From an uncultured Planctomycetaceae bacterium (GTDB lineage Bacteria; Planctomycetota; Planctomycetia; Planctomycetales; Planctomycetaceae), in contig CAJWGB010000003.1 in assembly GCA_913031625.1 (NCBI GenBank), positions 18,267-82,266 on the forward strand: 64,000 bases of DNA, written 5' to 3'. This document shows positions 47,055 through 55,001 of this stretch, in pieces. How positions within the stretch are numbered: position 1 is the first letter of the stretch; the number at the start of each line of letters is the position of its first letter. A program made the translations under genes and the position numbers. The notes beneath the pieces were generated by a model. The model did not search any database. It was given only the letters and a program-made list of their open reading frames with translations, and was not told where the DNA came from.

Positions 47055-48983
47055 CTATCCCTCAAGCCGTACCACTGTGTCGTAGTACACGGCACACTCG
47101 CCGTTGTCGGTAACTTCAGCCGGCACCAGCGCATTCGCACTACGGCCCTTTGAGTGCCAGCCGCCTTTTTCCATGAGCAGCACGTCAGGCCTTTGTCTTG
47201 CGTCGTGCTTCAGTCGAACCTGCATCGTGCCTTCAGTCGACGAAATGCTGACGACGTCACCATCGGCGTGGTCACCCGCTGCGTCAGGATGAATAACAGC
47301 TTCGGCCGGACCCTCCTGCGACTCAGTCGGCCATTGCGAGGCCTGAGACTTAGATGTGGAGAGAGCCGTCAGTCGCAGACCCCGGTCTGTTTCGGGCGTG
47401 GTGAGTTCTTCGGGCAGTTCCTGAATCAGGTTTACTCGTCCTGTTTCTGTTGGAAACACACGATCCGCGAACAGTATCTCTGGGGTGAACGGATTGCGGA
47501 CGAAACCTTCTGTCATCAACTGCTCTGTTGCGCCTTCGGCGTCGATCCGCGACAACAGTCGTTTGCGCCAGACCTCTGTTTCGACGTCAAACTCTTCCGC
47601 GTGTCCTGTTCGGCGAGAGAGTTCACGGAAAATCTCATGATCCGTGAGCACGCCTTTGGGAGGTTCGACCACTTTATTGACTGCCCCGACGTAGTGATGT
47701 CCGTAGGCGCCTACAAGGTCGTCCTCTTCAAGCATTGTCGTTGTCGGAAGAATAAGGTCTGCACACTGGGCAGAGTCTGTCATGAATGGGTCAACCACAA
47801 CTGTGAATTCTCTCGACCGCAGTGCCTCAGCAACCGTCTCTGACTCGGGAAGCATGGCTACTGGGTTGGCCGCCCAGACCCACATCATTCGTATTGGCGG
47901 GTCTGCGGCCTGCATCACGCCGGGGCCAAACAGCGGCTCCGGAATGCGCCTTGGACAGACAGCCGGGTTACTGAATGAAAAGTCGAATGCGGTGCGGCGG
48001 CCAAAGTAGGAAGAGGCTCCTCCCCCCGTGATTCCAAGATTGCCGGTGACGGCGACCAATGCATCGATTGCTCTTATGGATGTTGCCCCAAATTTCCGTC
48101 GCTGAAGTCCCCAGCCAATCAGGCTGCACGTTGGCCCGTTACTCCATTCTGCTGCCAGCATCCGCAGCTGATCGAGCGAGATATCGGCGGCCCTCGCCCA
48201 CTCTTCCGGAGTGTGGGATCGCACCAGCTGTTGAAACCTGTCGTGATGATCGCAGTACCCTGAAGCATCCGGATCCCATCCGCCCTCCTTCAGGAGGCAG
48301 GCTGCAATTCCGAGGGCAATGGCTGCATCTCCACCTGGACGAGGCTGAATGTAGCAGTCGGAAACAGCGGTGGTCTGATGGTGAATAGGATCTATCAGGA
48401 CGATTCGTGTGCCGTTGGCGCGTGCTTTTTTCAGTTCGGGAATGAGGTGAATGTTGCTGACAGAGACATTCTTGCCCCACAGGAAGATTGTCTTCGCATT
48501 GTGTAGATCGAAATAGTCGTTGCTTTCAAAGGTTCCAAAATCTTCAAGCTGCGCCGCTTCTGCTGCTCCCGTGCAGACATCTCCACTCTTCTCCGTCACC
48601 GGCCCAAATCGTTCGAAGAAGTAGTCACCCACATGCTTCATGATGCCCAGGGAGCCGCCGCACCGATACTGCATGATCGATGTGCCGCCCGATTCCTGTT
48701 TGAATCGAATGAGGTTCTCTGCGGCCAGGTCGAGGGCGGCAGGCCACTCGATTGCGTCAAAGGAACCACTCTTCTGCCGACGAAGTAAGGGCTTTGTCAG
48801 CCGTTCCGAGGAGTTTTGGCGTTCTGGAAACCGTCGGGTCCGACCGCAGATGAAACCCTGAGTGACAGGGTGATCGGGATCACCGTCGAGTCGCACGACT
48901 GTCCCATTTTCGACTGTCGCAATCAGTCCGCACGCGTCCGGACAGTCTCGGGTACAGGCAGTCTTGTGCTGAGTCGTTGTCAT
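47055..48983 (-). CDS. Molybdopterin-dependent oxidoreductase with [4Fe-4S] site
   Basis: The 642-residue protein belongs to the molybdopterin bis-MGD family. The N-terminal iron-sulfur ligands are C10-x3-C14-x3-C18-x27-C46 (ACTRDCPDACG, FICGR). Pterin-binding stretches include TIFLWGKNVSVSNIHLIPEL, RIVLIDPIHHQTTAVSDCYI, AVTGNLGITGGGASSYF and DLILPTTTMLEEDDLVGAYG. The C-terminal domain ends with the usual HPDAAGDHADGDVVSISS motif. No signal peptide is present, so it is cytoplasmic. The substrate is not recognisable; it is like formate-dehydrogenase-type or thiosulfate/DMSO-reductase-type proteins of unknown role. It overlaps the upstream alcohol dehydrogenase-like gene by 4 bp. Confidence 0.87.
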   Translation of the reverse strand: MTTTQHKTACTRDCPDACGLIATVENGTVVRLDGDPDHPVTQGFICGRTRRFPERQNSSERLTKPLLRRQKSGSFDAIEWPAALDLAAENLIRFKQESGGTSIMQYRCGGSLGIMKHVGDYFFERFGPVTEKSGDVCTGAAEAAQLEDFGTFESNDYFDLHNAKTIFLWGKNVSVSNIHLIPELKKARANGTRIVLIDPIHHQTTAVSDCYIQPRPGGDAAIALGIAACLLKEGGWDPDASGYCDHHDRFQQLVRSHTPEEWARAADISLDQLRMLAAEWSNGPTCSLIGWGLQRRKFGATSIRAIDALVAVTGNLGITGGGASSYFGRRTAFDFSFSNPAVCPRRIPEPLFGPGVMQAADPPIRMMWVWAANPVAMLPESETVAEALRSREFTVVVDPFMTDSAQCADLILPTTTMLEEDDLVGAYGHHYVGAVNKVVEPPKGVLTDHEIFRELSRRTGHAEEFDVETEVWRKRLLSRIDAEGATEQLMTEGFVRNPFTPEILFADRVFPTETGRVNLIQELPEELTTPETDRGLRLTALSTSKSQASQWPTESQEGPAEAVIHPDAAGDHADGDVVSISSTEGTMQVRLKHDARQRPDVLLMEKGGWHSKGRSANALVPAEVTDNGECAVYYDTVVRLEG

Positions 48984-49990
48984 TTTTGTTCGCTGCTGAT
49001 CTGCAGAATTGTTTTGCCGGGCATCTGCTCAGCGGAGATCACCGCCTCGGAAATCTGGTCCAGCGAGTAATGGTCTGCGATGCTGCTTTGCAGAGTGCCG
49101 TCAAGAATCAGTCGCGTGATCTTCCTGACCAGCTTCAGTTTAAAGAGCAGACCCTGCTGAGCCATATAGTTTCTCAGCCAGAATCCTTCTACCGACAGAT
49201 CTGAAGTCATGAGGGTTCGGCCGGAAATTGAAATCGGCTGGTTCCCGAGAGTTCCATAAACAAGCAGTCGGCCGCCCCTGTCCAGAGACCGGATGACTGC
49301 AGCCGTCAACACACCCCCCACAGGATCAACCGCAGCGCGGATTGCTGCGTCTCCTGTGGCAGATTGAACCTGATGTTGCAGGTCCTCCGGCTCAATAATC
49401 TCCGGATCACAGACAATGATCTGATCAGCGCCAAGTGCCTTTAGCTCACTTACCTGTTCCCGCCTGCGGACGATATTCAGAGTTCGAAATCCGAGTGCCT
49501 TCCCGAGGCGGATGATCATACGTCCCAGCGTGGAAGCCGCAGCCGTCTGTAACAGCCATTCCCCTGCACGGACGCGCAGAACTTCCTGTGTCATGACCCA
49601 TGCTGTGGCCGGGTTGACAAAGAAAGTCGCTGCCTGGTCGACTGAGAGACTTCTGCTGAGTGGAATTACCTGAGTGGCCGGCACAACCAGCTGTTCTGCC
49701 CAGTTACCACCTCCACGATTCAGTACGGCCACGCGTTTTCCGGAAAACAGCCGACCCCGCAGGCCTGCCTCTGCTCTTTCAACAACACCAACACCTTCGA
49801 ATCCCGGACTTTGCGGAAGCGCTGGGTCCTGTCCGAATTTGCCTCGGATGAACAGCAGGTCCGAAGGGTTCACCGGGCTGGCCAGCATGCGGACCTGAAC
49901 ACAGCCTTTTGTGAGGACTGGTGGGTCTGCTTCGACGCACCTCAGGACGGAAGCAGGTTCTCCCGTCTCTGAAAATAAAACGCGTTTCAT
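48980..49990 (-). CDS. Zinc-independent MDR-family alcohol dehydrogenase / quinone or enoyl reductase
   Basis: The 336-residue protein has an MDR fold. The N-terminal catalytic domain includes VRMLASPVNPSDLLFIRGKFG and the GFEGVGVVERAE motif, and the NAD(P) domain carries ASTLGRMIIRLGKALGFRTLNIVRRR. The zinc ligands of classical alcohol dehydrogenases are lacking. The NPSDLLFIRGKFG segment is like mitochondrial enoyl-CoA/2-enoyl-thioester reductase (MECR-type) and quinone reductases. The stop overlaps the start of the molybdopterin enzyme gene (ATGA at 48980-48983), so the two are translationally coupled and probably act in one pathway. Confidence 0.83.
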   Translation of the reverse strand: MKRVLFSETGEPASVLRCVEADPPVLTKGCVQVRMLASPVNPSDLLFIRGKFGQDPALPQSPGFEGVGVVERAEAGLRGRLFSGKRVAVLNRGGGNWAEQLVVPATQVIPLSRSLSVDQAATFFVNPATAWVMTQEVLRVRAGEWLLQTAAASTLGRMIIRLGKALGFRTLNIVRRREQVSELKALGADQIIVCDPEIIEPEDLQHQVQSATGDAAIRAAVDPVGGVLTAAVIRSLDRGGRLLVYGTLGNQPISISGRTLMTSDLSVEGFWLRNYMAQQGLLFKLKLVRKITRLILDGTLQSSIADHYSLDQISEAVISAEQMPGKTILQISSEQK

Positions 49991-50003
49991 AGGGACGCCC
50001 TGA

Positions 50004-50224
50004 TCAGCGGACTTCGGCAGCAGTCAATGTGAGTTGGGCATCCGGTGACGCCATAATCTTCTTTGCAGGCACCTCGTTGACGGGCCATAGAACACTGAAG
50101 TGATCATGACCAGGAACTATCACGACGGACAGGTTGCTGTTGTTAATCTACGACCGCAGCCGGCAATCAATGCCAGTAACAAGCCAGCTGAAGCGCGTCT
50201 GATAAGTTGAACCGAGGTCAGCAT
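50004..50224 (-). pseudogene. Remnant of a lipoprotein alpha/beta-hydrolase gene
   Basis: The ATG at 50224 begins a lipoprotein signal, LIRRASAGLLLALIAGCGRR, with the lipobox IAGC. It soon stops at a TGA at about 50143. In the next frame, NSNLSVVIVPGHDHFSVLWP continues with a helical end finishing TLTAAEVR at the TGA at 50004-50006. The second part has the look of the C-terminal catalytic-His region of alpha/beta hydrolases (VPGHDHFS). The middle is missing, so this is a deletion remnant. It lies between the MDR gene and the YhaM-like gene on the same strand. The family is tentative. Confidence 0.5.
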
Positions 50225-50230
50225 GCGGCT

Positions 50231-51211
50231 CTATTCCGACTTTTTTCGCAGCCCTTTGAACAGTTTTCGATCAATTCTTGGATTAAACGGAGTCCATGAC
50301 GCGTCCTTGTTCATGTCATCCTCGATGGCACGAGTGAACTCATGCAGCTTGGCATCAATGTTATCGATGTAGTGCAGCACGATCGCTTCCGGAGTCATCG
50401 GAAGTCGTGGGCTGCCGAATTCCAGAGTTCCGTGGTGACTGAGGATCATGTGCTTCAGCCGCAGTACGTCCTCTTCATCGATCTCTGCACCGCCCAGCTC
50501 GGCTCGGGCCAGCAGCAGCTTCTCATTGAGGATTTCGATGGCAATGTTCATGTGACCCAGTAACTGGCCTTCATCGGTGTAGGCCAGAGTTGGGTCCCAT
50601 GACAGTTCACGAACCTTGCCGAGATCGTGCATCAACACACCCAGCAGCAGCAGGTCACGATTGAGCGTGGGATAGTGATCGCAAAGCCGGTTTGCTACCT
50701 CTGCCATGCTGACAACGTGCTCGATCAGACCGCCGTGATACGCATGGTGTGCCTTGATTCCTGCAGGGGCAGAACACAGGTCATTCACCAGTTTTTCGTC
50801 GTTCAGAAAGCACTCCCCGAGGACCCGCAGGTGTTCTGAATTAATCGATCCCAAAAGTTCTCTGAGGCGATCGAGCAGGTCGCCGACGTTGTTCTGTGCC
50901 TGGACTTCGAAGTCTTCGGCGTTCCATGACGAATCCGGGACGTGATCAATGAAGTTAACAATCATCTGCAGCCCGCCCTGATACAGCTGCACTTTCCCTT
51001 TCACTCGAACCATGTCTCCGGCAGACAGATGCTGCATGGCCTCTTCGCTGACATTCCACATGAGACCACTGATGACACCGGTTCGGTCTCTTAGCGTGGC
51101 CAGCAGGTAGAGATCCGCATTTCGATTGGCGCGCAGTTGTTTGTCAGCCAGCAGAAAGATCTCATTGACGGTATCACCATCCTGAAGTTCCTTCACAAAC
51201 GTCCTGGACAT
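50231..51211 (-). CDS. YhaM-like 3'-5' exoribonuclease (OB-fold plus HD domain)
   Basis: The 326-residue protein starts with an OB-fold nucleic-acid-binding domain ([20 protein letters not shown] ... [11 protein letters not shown], about residues 5-95). An HD phosphohydrolase domain follows, with metal ligands in [18 protein letters not shown] (His156, His159, His165) and the HD pair in GVLMHDLGK (His195, Asp196). The order OB then HD is that of YhaM/CBF1 nucleases, which degrade RNA or DNA from the 3' end. The C-terminus is a basic, charged helix ([11 protein letters not shown]). It is the best-supported member of its neighbourhood, which otherwise contains remnants. Confidence 0.87.
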   Translation of the reverse strand: MSRTFVKELQDGDTVNEIFLLADKQLRANRNADLYLLATLRDRTGVISGLMWNVSEEAMQHLSAGDMVRVKGKVQLYQGGLQMIVNFIDHVPDSSWNAEDFEVQAQNNVGDLLDRLRELLGSINSEHLRVLGECFLNDEKLVNDLCSAPAGIKAHHAYHGGLIEHVVSMAEVANRLCDHYPTLNRDLLLLGVLMHDLGKVRELSWDPTLAYTDEGQLLGHMNIAIEILNEKLLLARAELGGAEIDEEDVLRLKHMILSHHGTLEFGSPRLPMTPEAIVLHYIDNIDAKLHEFTRAIEDDMNKDASWTPFNPRIDRKLFKGLRKKSE

Positions 51212-51772
51212 ATATCTCTTTCGGGTGTGGGTTATCCCGCACGGGATGCTTCAATTAAATGAGCGAGCACCATCTGCACGCTGTGGCATTCTAGGTGTTC
51301 CCTGGTGTCAGCGAAACTCGTCAGGGATGGTTAGGTTGCGACCTCGCAGTGGTCGAACAGCAGATTATTGTTTCACGTCAGGGAGAGCATTGCTGCGGGT
51401 GATATCTGTGCATGGAATCACGAAACAACATGTCACCGCGCTGGGCTGTTTGAAATCTGCGCATAAAAAAACGGCCTTCCGTGGCCCACCATTACGGTCT
51501 CTCGTCCAGCGAACCTCCTGCACGCCATCTCATCGAGAGGGTGGGACGATATGAAGATACTGAGAGCCTGTCAAAGGACAGCCCGCGACAAAATGTGAGG
51601 CTTGTCCGTGATTTATTTTTGGAGAAAACAGGGCCGATCGTTGACCTGATCTCGCTTGACTTTCGAGTCACATTGACTCGTAAACAGACGCACAGAAAGA
51701 GAGCCTGTTGACGTGAAGGATCAGCTATCTCGTGCCGGAGTCTTCTGCTGATCAGGCACCGTTGCGGTGCTG
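51212..51772. other. Intergenic region with several hairpins
   Basis: A 561-bp gap between the YhaM-like and GlsB-like genes, with no supported protein-coding gene. It contains perfect hairpins at 51568-51581 (ctgtc-aaag-gacag), 51664-51680 (cgagtca-cat-tgactcg) and 51756-51770 (gcaccg-ttg-cggtgc). It also contains the terminator listed at 51465-51487. This spacing would suit an untranslated RNA on the minus strand. No known RNA family was recognised. Confidence 0.4.
51465..51487 (-). terminator. Intrinsic terminator, minus strand
   Basis: On the minus strand a ggcc-acggaa-ggcc hairpin is followed by g and seven T (seven A at 51465-51471 on the plus strand). It lies nearly 300 bp after the GlsB-like gene stop. 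Either that gene has a long 3' untranslated region or a separate small RNA ends here. Confidence 0.6.
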
Positions 51773-52162
51773 CTATCCCAGTACGTCGTCCACTATTCTT
51801 CTTCGACGACGACGTCTGCGTGTTCGGTGCGCCAGCTTATCATCATGATGGCTGCCCTCTGCGAAGAAGGTGCCCGCAAGCAGACGGTAGAAGAACAGCA
51901 GGATAAAGGCACCTGCGGTTGCAGCAATGAATCCCTTTCCACTGATCGGGTCAATTTTCGCGTTGTTCCAGATCAGCAGGACGCATCCACACCCAATGAC
52001 GCTGCCCATGATTCCCATCAGCATGGTGCCGACAGCACCACCTGGATCTCTGCCCGGCATGATCGCTTTGGCAGCGAGTCCTGCGAGTGTTCCGAATCCG
52101 ACCCAGCGCAGCAGTTCATTCAGAGAGTCTTTGACAATCTGCATGACTTCGGCTTCGGACAT
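51773..52162 (-). CDS. GlsB/YeaQ/YmgE-family membrane protein
   Basis: The ATG at 52162, preceded by a gga-rich ribosome binding site (aggagaag), gives 129 residues. Three hydrophobic helices include FGTLAGLAAKAIMPGRDPGG and TMLMGIMGSVIGCGCVLLIW, the typical glycine-rich pattern and PGR-x-PGG motif of the transglycosylase-associated family. A basic tail ends in a run of arginines. The family function is unclear and is linked to stress in other bacteria. Longer upstream starts have no membrane or family features. Confidence 0.82.
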   Translation of the reverse strand: MSEAEVMQIVKDSLNELLRWVGFGTLAGLAAKAIMPGRDPGGAVGTMLMGIMGSVIGCGCVLLIWNNAKIDPISGKGFIAATAGAFILLFFYRLLAGTFFAEGSHHDDKLAHRTRRRRRRRRIVDDVLG

Positions 52163-52378
52163 GAACTCTTCTCCTGAGGGGCGCGAGCCCGCAGCATAGG
52201 AGCATTGTGGGAGTGCCCCAATATGATTCCCGCAGTTCCCGGTGAGGGAACGGAGCTGCAGGACGAATTCCGGTGAGGTTCGCCGAGTGGGCGAGGACCA
52301 GTCTGCAGTTTCTGCCGATGTGCAATCATCCGGCTGCAAAACTGATTCATTGAACACTCGTGCGAAGTGCACGACCAG

Positions 52379-53422
52379 TCAATCAGTATTCCTTCGGATG
52401 TCGGCGGAAAAGGTTTCGCCAATCCCCTTCTCCCTCGCGATCTGGTCAATTCGGCATCGTGCCTTCAGCGATTCGAAGTCTTCGCCGTCGCGGCCGATCA
52501 TACCCAGTTCATAGGCGTACCTGTCAGCATATCCTGGCGCGACCACTCGTGAGTCCAGCCAGTCCACTTTTCGTTTGAGGATATCGTCGGCATGCCAGGC
52601 GATGTTGTTGGTGCAGTTGTTCAGGAGTGAATGATAGAACTCCGGCGTCTCCCGCAGGCCATCGATTCTCTTTGCGATGTTTTGAAAGAGTGTCTGGATC
52701 TGCGCCGGAGTTGCCTTAAGCGGGTAAAGGTGGACTGGTTGATCCGGATGAAATGCGGCCCGCCTTCCGACCTCATCCTTTTCGTCTGAGATCACGTAGA
52801 TCAGTTCATACTGGCGAAACAGCCCGCGAACTGCAGAAAAGCTCTCCCCCTGCTCCCGGCGGACTTCAACCGAGACACTGAAGTACTGCGGTCCTTCCTC
52901 TGTCATGACCCGGAATGTCAGGAAGTTATGGGCGATGCCTTCGAGAGCCGTGAATCGATGAACGACAAACCAGACTCCATCGAGCTGACTTAGTTGAAAC
53001 GTTCGGGTCTCATAGCACACGTCTTTCTCATTCTTTGAGTGATGAACGGAATTGCGAAACATCTCAATGGTGACATCGTCGCCGTCGATGGAGATGATTG
53101 GATGAAACGCATGGTCATCAGCCCAGTTTCTGCTGTTGGATGGCCATTGGAAAAAGGAAAGGAGGATTGGTCCCGCACACCCGATCAGCGTCGTCATCAG
53201 CCGGCGGCTGGGCTGCCACTTCTTTCTTTCTTCCGGAGGAGTATCAACACCAGTGGACTTCGGCTTCCTGAGCTTGACCAGCAGCACGGCACTCCAGCTC
53301 ACTGCCAGACAGGGCCCGCCAATCCCTGAGCGAAGAAACCAGAGTATTCCAAAACACCACAGCACAAGAAGACTGCAGGCAAAGGCAGTGGCAGCACGAA
53401 TCAGCAGGCTTATCAGTTTCAT
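52379..53422 (-). CDS. DUF4105 domain membrane protein
   Basis: The ATG at 53422 (MKLISLLIRAATAF) or one 8 codons earlier starts the gene. Two membrane helices near the N-terminus (FACSLLVLWCFGILWFL; CLAVSWSAVLLV) are followed by a hydrophobic short segment near residue 85. A DUF4105 (Lnb periplasmic) domain follows: RNWADDHAFHPIISIDGDDV, FLTFRVMTEEGPQYFSVSVE, and the Cys-containing SLLNNCTNNIAWHADDI. The domain is thought to be a peptidase-like or acyltransferase-like fold with a catalytic Cys. Its substrate here is unknown. The protein lies in the envelope with the domain probably outside the cytoplasm. Confidence 0.82.
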   Translation of the reverse strand: MKLISLLIRAATAFACSLLVLWCFGILWFLRSGIGGPCLAVSWSAVLLVKLRKPKSTGVDTPPEERKKWQPSRRLMTTLIGCAGPILLSFFQWPSNSRNWADDHAFHPIISIDGDDVTIEMFRNSVHHSKNEKDVCYETRTFQLSQLDGVWFVVHRFTALEGIAHNFLTFRVMTEEGPQYFSVSVEVRREQGESFSAVRGLFRQYELIYVISDEKDEVGRRAAFHPDQPVHLYPLKATPAQIQTLFQNIAKRIDGLRETPEFYHSLLNNCTNNIAWHADDILKRKVDWLDSRVVAPGYADRYAYELGMIGRDGEDFESLKARCRIDQIAREKGIGETFSADIRRNTD

Positions 53423-53536
53423 TTGGATGTTATGCTCGATGCCCAACCCGGACAGTCTGAGGGCTGCTTATGGTTTCTTACGACCGGTGCGGCCCCACTA
53501 TGATGCCAAAGTCCTGACGTTTTCTCCGGTGGACCC

Positions 53537-53743
53537 ATGGTCAAAGTTACCTTTACCTCCAATCTTCTACGGCACGCGAACTGTCGCCAGCAATCCGTTG
53601 CAGCGACTGCCGTGCGTGAGGCGCTGGAGCGAGCCTTTGAAGATCAGCAGGATGTCCGCGGCTAAGTGCCGGACGATCATGGTCTGCTGAGGACTCACAT
53701 GGTCGTGTTTATCGATCGAATACCGGTTCCTGATCGGCGTTGA
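53537..53743 (+). pseudogene. Nonsense-mutated MoaD/ThiS-like gene
   Basis: From the ATG at 53537 the frame reads MVKVTFTSNLLRHANCRQQS and VREALERAFEDQQDVRG, then TAA at 53663-53665. It continues VPDDHGLLRTHMVVFIDRIP to a TGA at 53741. This pattern matches the ubiquitin-like sulfur carriers of the MoaD/ThiS superfamily, in which a Tyr normally follows R-G and the protein ends in GG. The TAA replaces that Tyr position. The C-terminal GG end is not found in frame. It is likely a recent pseudogene. Confidence 0.58.
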
Positions 53744-53868
53744 GTCGATCAACAGGGGGGCTGAGTTGCAGCCTGGCCCGTACCAGGCAGGCTGGGTGGA
53801 ATCGTCAGGCATTCGCGCCCCGTCACCGTGCATTGCGGCGGACTGTCCGCTCTGCGAACCTTTGTGAC

Positions 53869-54924
53869 ATGAAGATTCACCATCAGCCACTTCAGGCCCT
53901 CATTCGTGAGTTGTTCCTGGCAAATCAGTCTTCCGAGACCGAAGCAGACCTGATTGCTCAACACCTCGTGACCTCCAACCTGGTCGGTCACGAATCCCAC
54001 GGAGTGATTCGAGCGCCGATCTACATCGAGTGGTTAAAGAGTGAAATGGTCTTTGCCAACCGGTCACTCGAGATCATTCATGACCAGGACGCGCTCGCGC
54101 TGGTGGATGGCCGGATGGGCTACGGGCATGCGCTGGGGAAGCAGGTTGTGGACATGGGTGTCGAGAAGTGTCGACGTCACGGAGCGGCTGCGATAGCGCT
54201 CCGGAATTCCGGACACCTCGGCCGCATTGGGCACTGGGCAGAAATCGCTGCTGATGCGGGTTGTGTCTCACTCCATTTTGTAAACAGTACGGGCCGAGGA
54301 ATGATGGTTGTTCCGGCTGGCGGAGTTGAGCCAAGGCTGTCCGTCAACCCTGTCACGATGGGAGTTCCTTTGCCCGGTCATCCGCACATTGTTCTGGACA
54401 TCGCAGCTGCTGCGACGGCAGAAGGCAAGCTGAAGGTTGCCCGCAACAAGGGTGAGAAAGTGCCTGACAACTGGATCGTCGATGGCCACGGAAATCCAAC
54501 CAATGACCCGGAGCAGTTCTATGGTCCGCCGAAAGGAGCGATTCTGCCGACCGGTGGGCATAAGGGGTATGGGCTGTGCTTCATGGTGGAAATGCTGGCC
54601 GGTCTGTTGACGGGGGGCGGTTGCAGCAAACCAGGAGTGACACGGCTGGAGCAGGGGATGCTGTCAGTCTTCATTGATCCGAGTCAGCTGCCTCTGGATC
54701 AGTTCCTCAGTGAAGAATCAGCAAGATATATCGCATGGGTCAAGAGTGCTCGGACGGCGGCCCCCGACGGAGAGATTTTTGTTCCGGGCGAAATCGAATA
54801 CCGTCGCCGCAGGCAGCAGATGAATGAGGGAATCCAACTCGACGAAACAACGTGGATGCAACTGACAGAGGCTGCTCGAAACAATGGCCTGTCTGAGGAA
54901 CTGATCTCGGCAGCAATTGTCTGA
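53869..54924 (+). CDS. LDH2/MDH2-family oxidoreductase (malate/lactate/ureidoglycolate dehydrogenase type)
   Basis: The ATG at 53869 gives 351 residues, the usual length. Features of the family are LIRELFLANQSSETEADLIA, HLVTSNLVGHESHGVIRAPI with the catalytic-region His, GHALGKQVVDMGVEK, AAAIALRNSGHLGRIGHWAE, and PTGGHKGYGLCFMVEMLAGLL. These NAD(P)-dependent enzymes act on 2-hydroxy acids; the specific substrate cannot be told by eye. The gene is alone on the plus strand, downstream of the MoaD/ThiS remnant. Confidence 0.88.
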   Translation: MKIHHQPLQALIRELFLANQSSETEADLIAQHLVTSNLVGHESHGVIRAPIYIEWLKSEMVFANRSLEIIHDQDALALVDGRMGYGHALGKQVVDMGVEKCRRHGAAAIALRNSGHLGRIGHWAEIAADAGCVSLHFVNSTGRGMMVVPAGGVEPRLSVNPVTMGVPLPGHPHIVLDIAAAATAEGKLKVARNKGEKVPDNWIVDGHGNPTNDPEQFYGPPKGAILPTGGHKGYGLCFMVEMLAGLLTGGGCSKPGVTRLEQGMLSVFIDPSQLPLDQFLSEESARYIAWVKSARTAAPDGEIFVPGEIEYRRRRQQMNEGIQLDETTWMQLTEAARNNGLSEELISAAIV

Positions 54925-55001
54925 CGTGAGCCCACACAGTTGTGATTTGAGTCGACGATTGGTGCAATGTCAGTCTCTCCCTCCCTCAATCTCGCCTTCC
55001 C

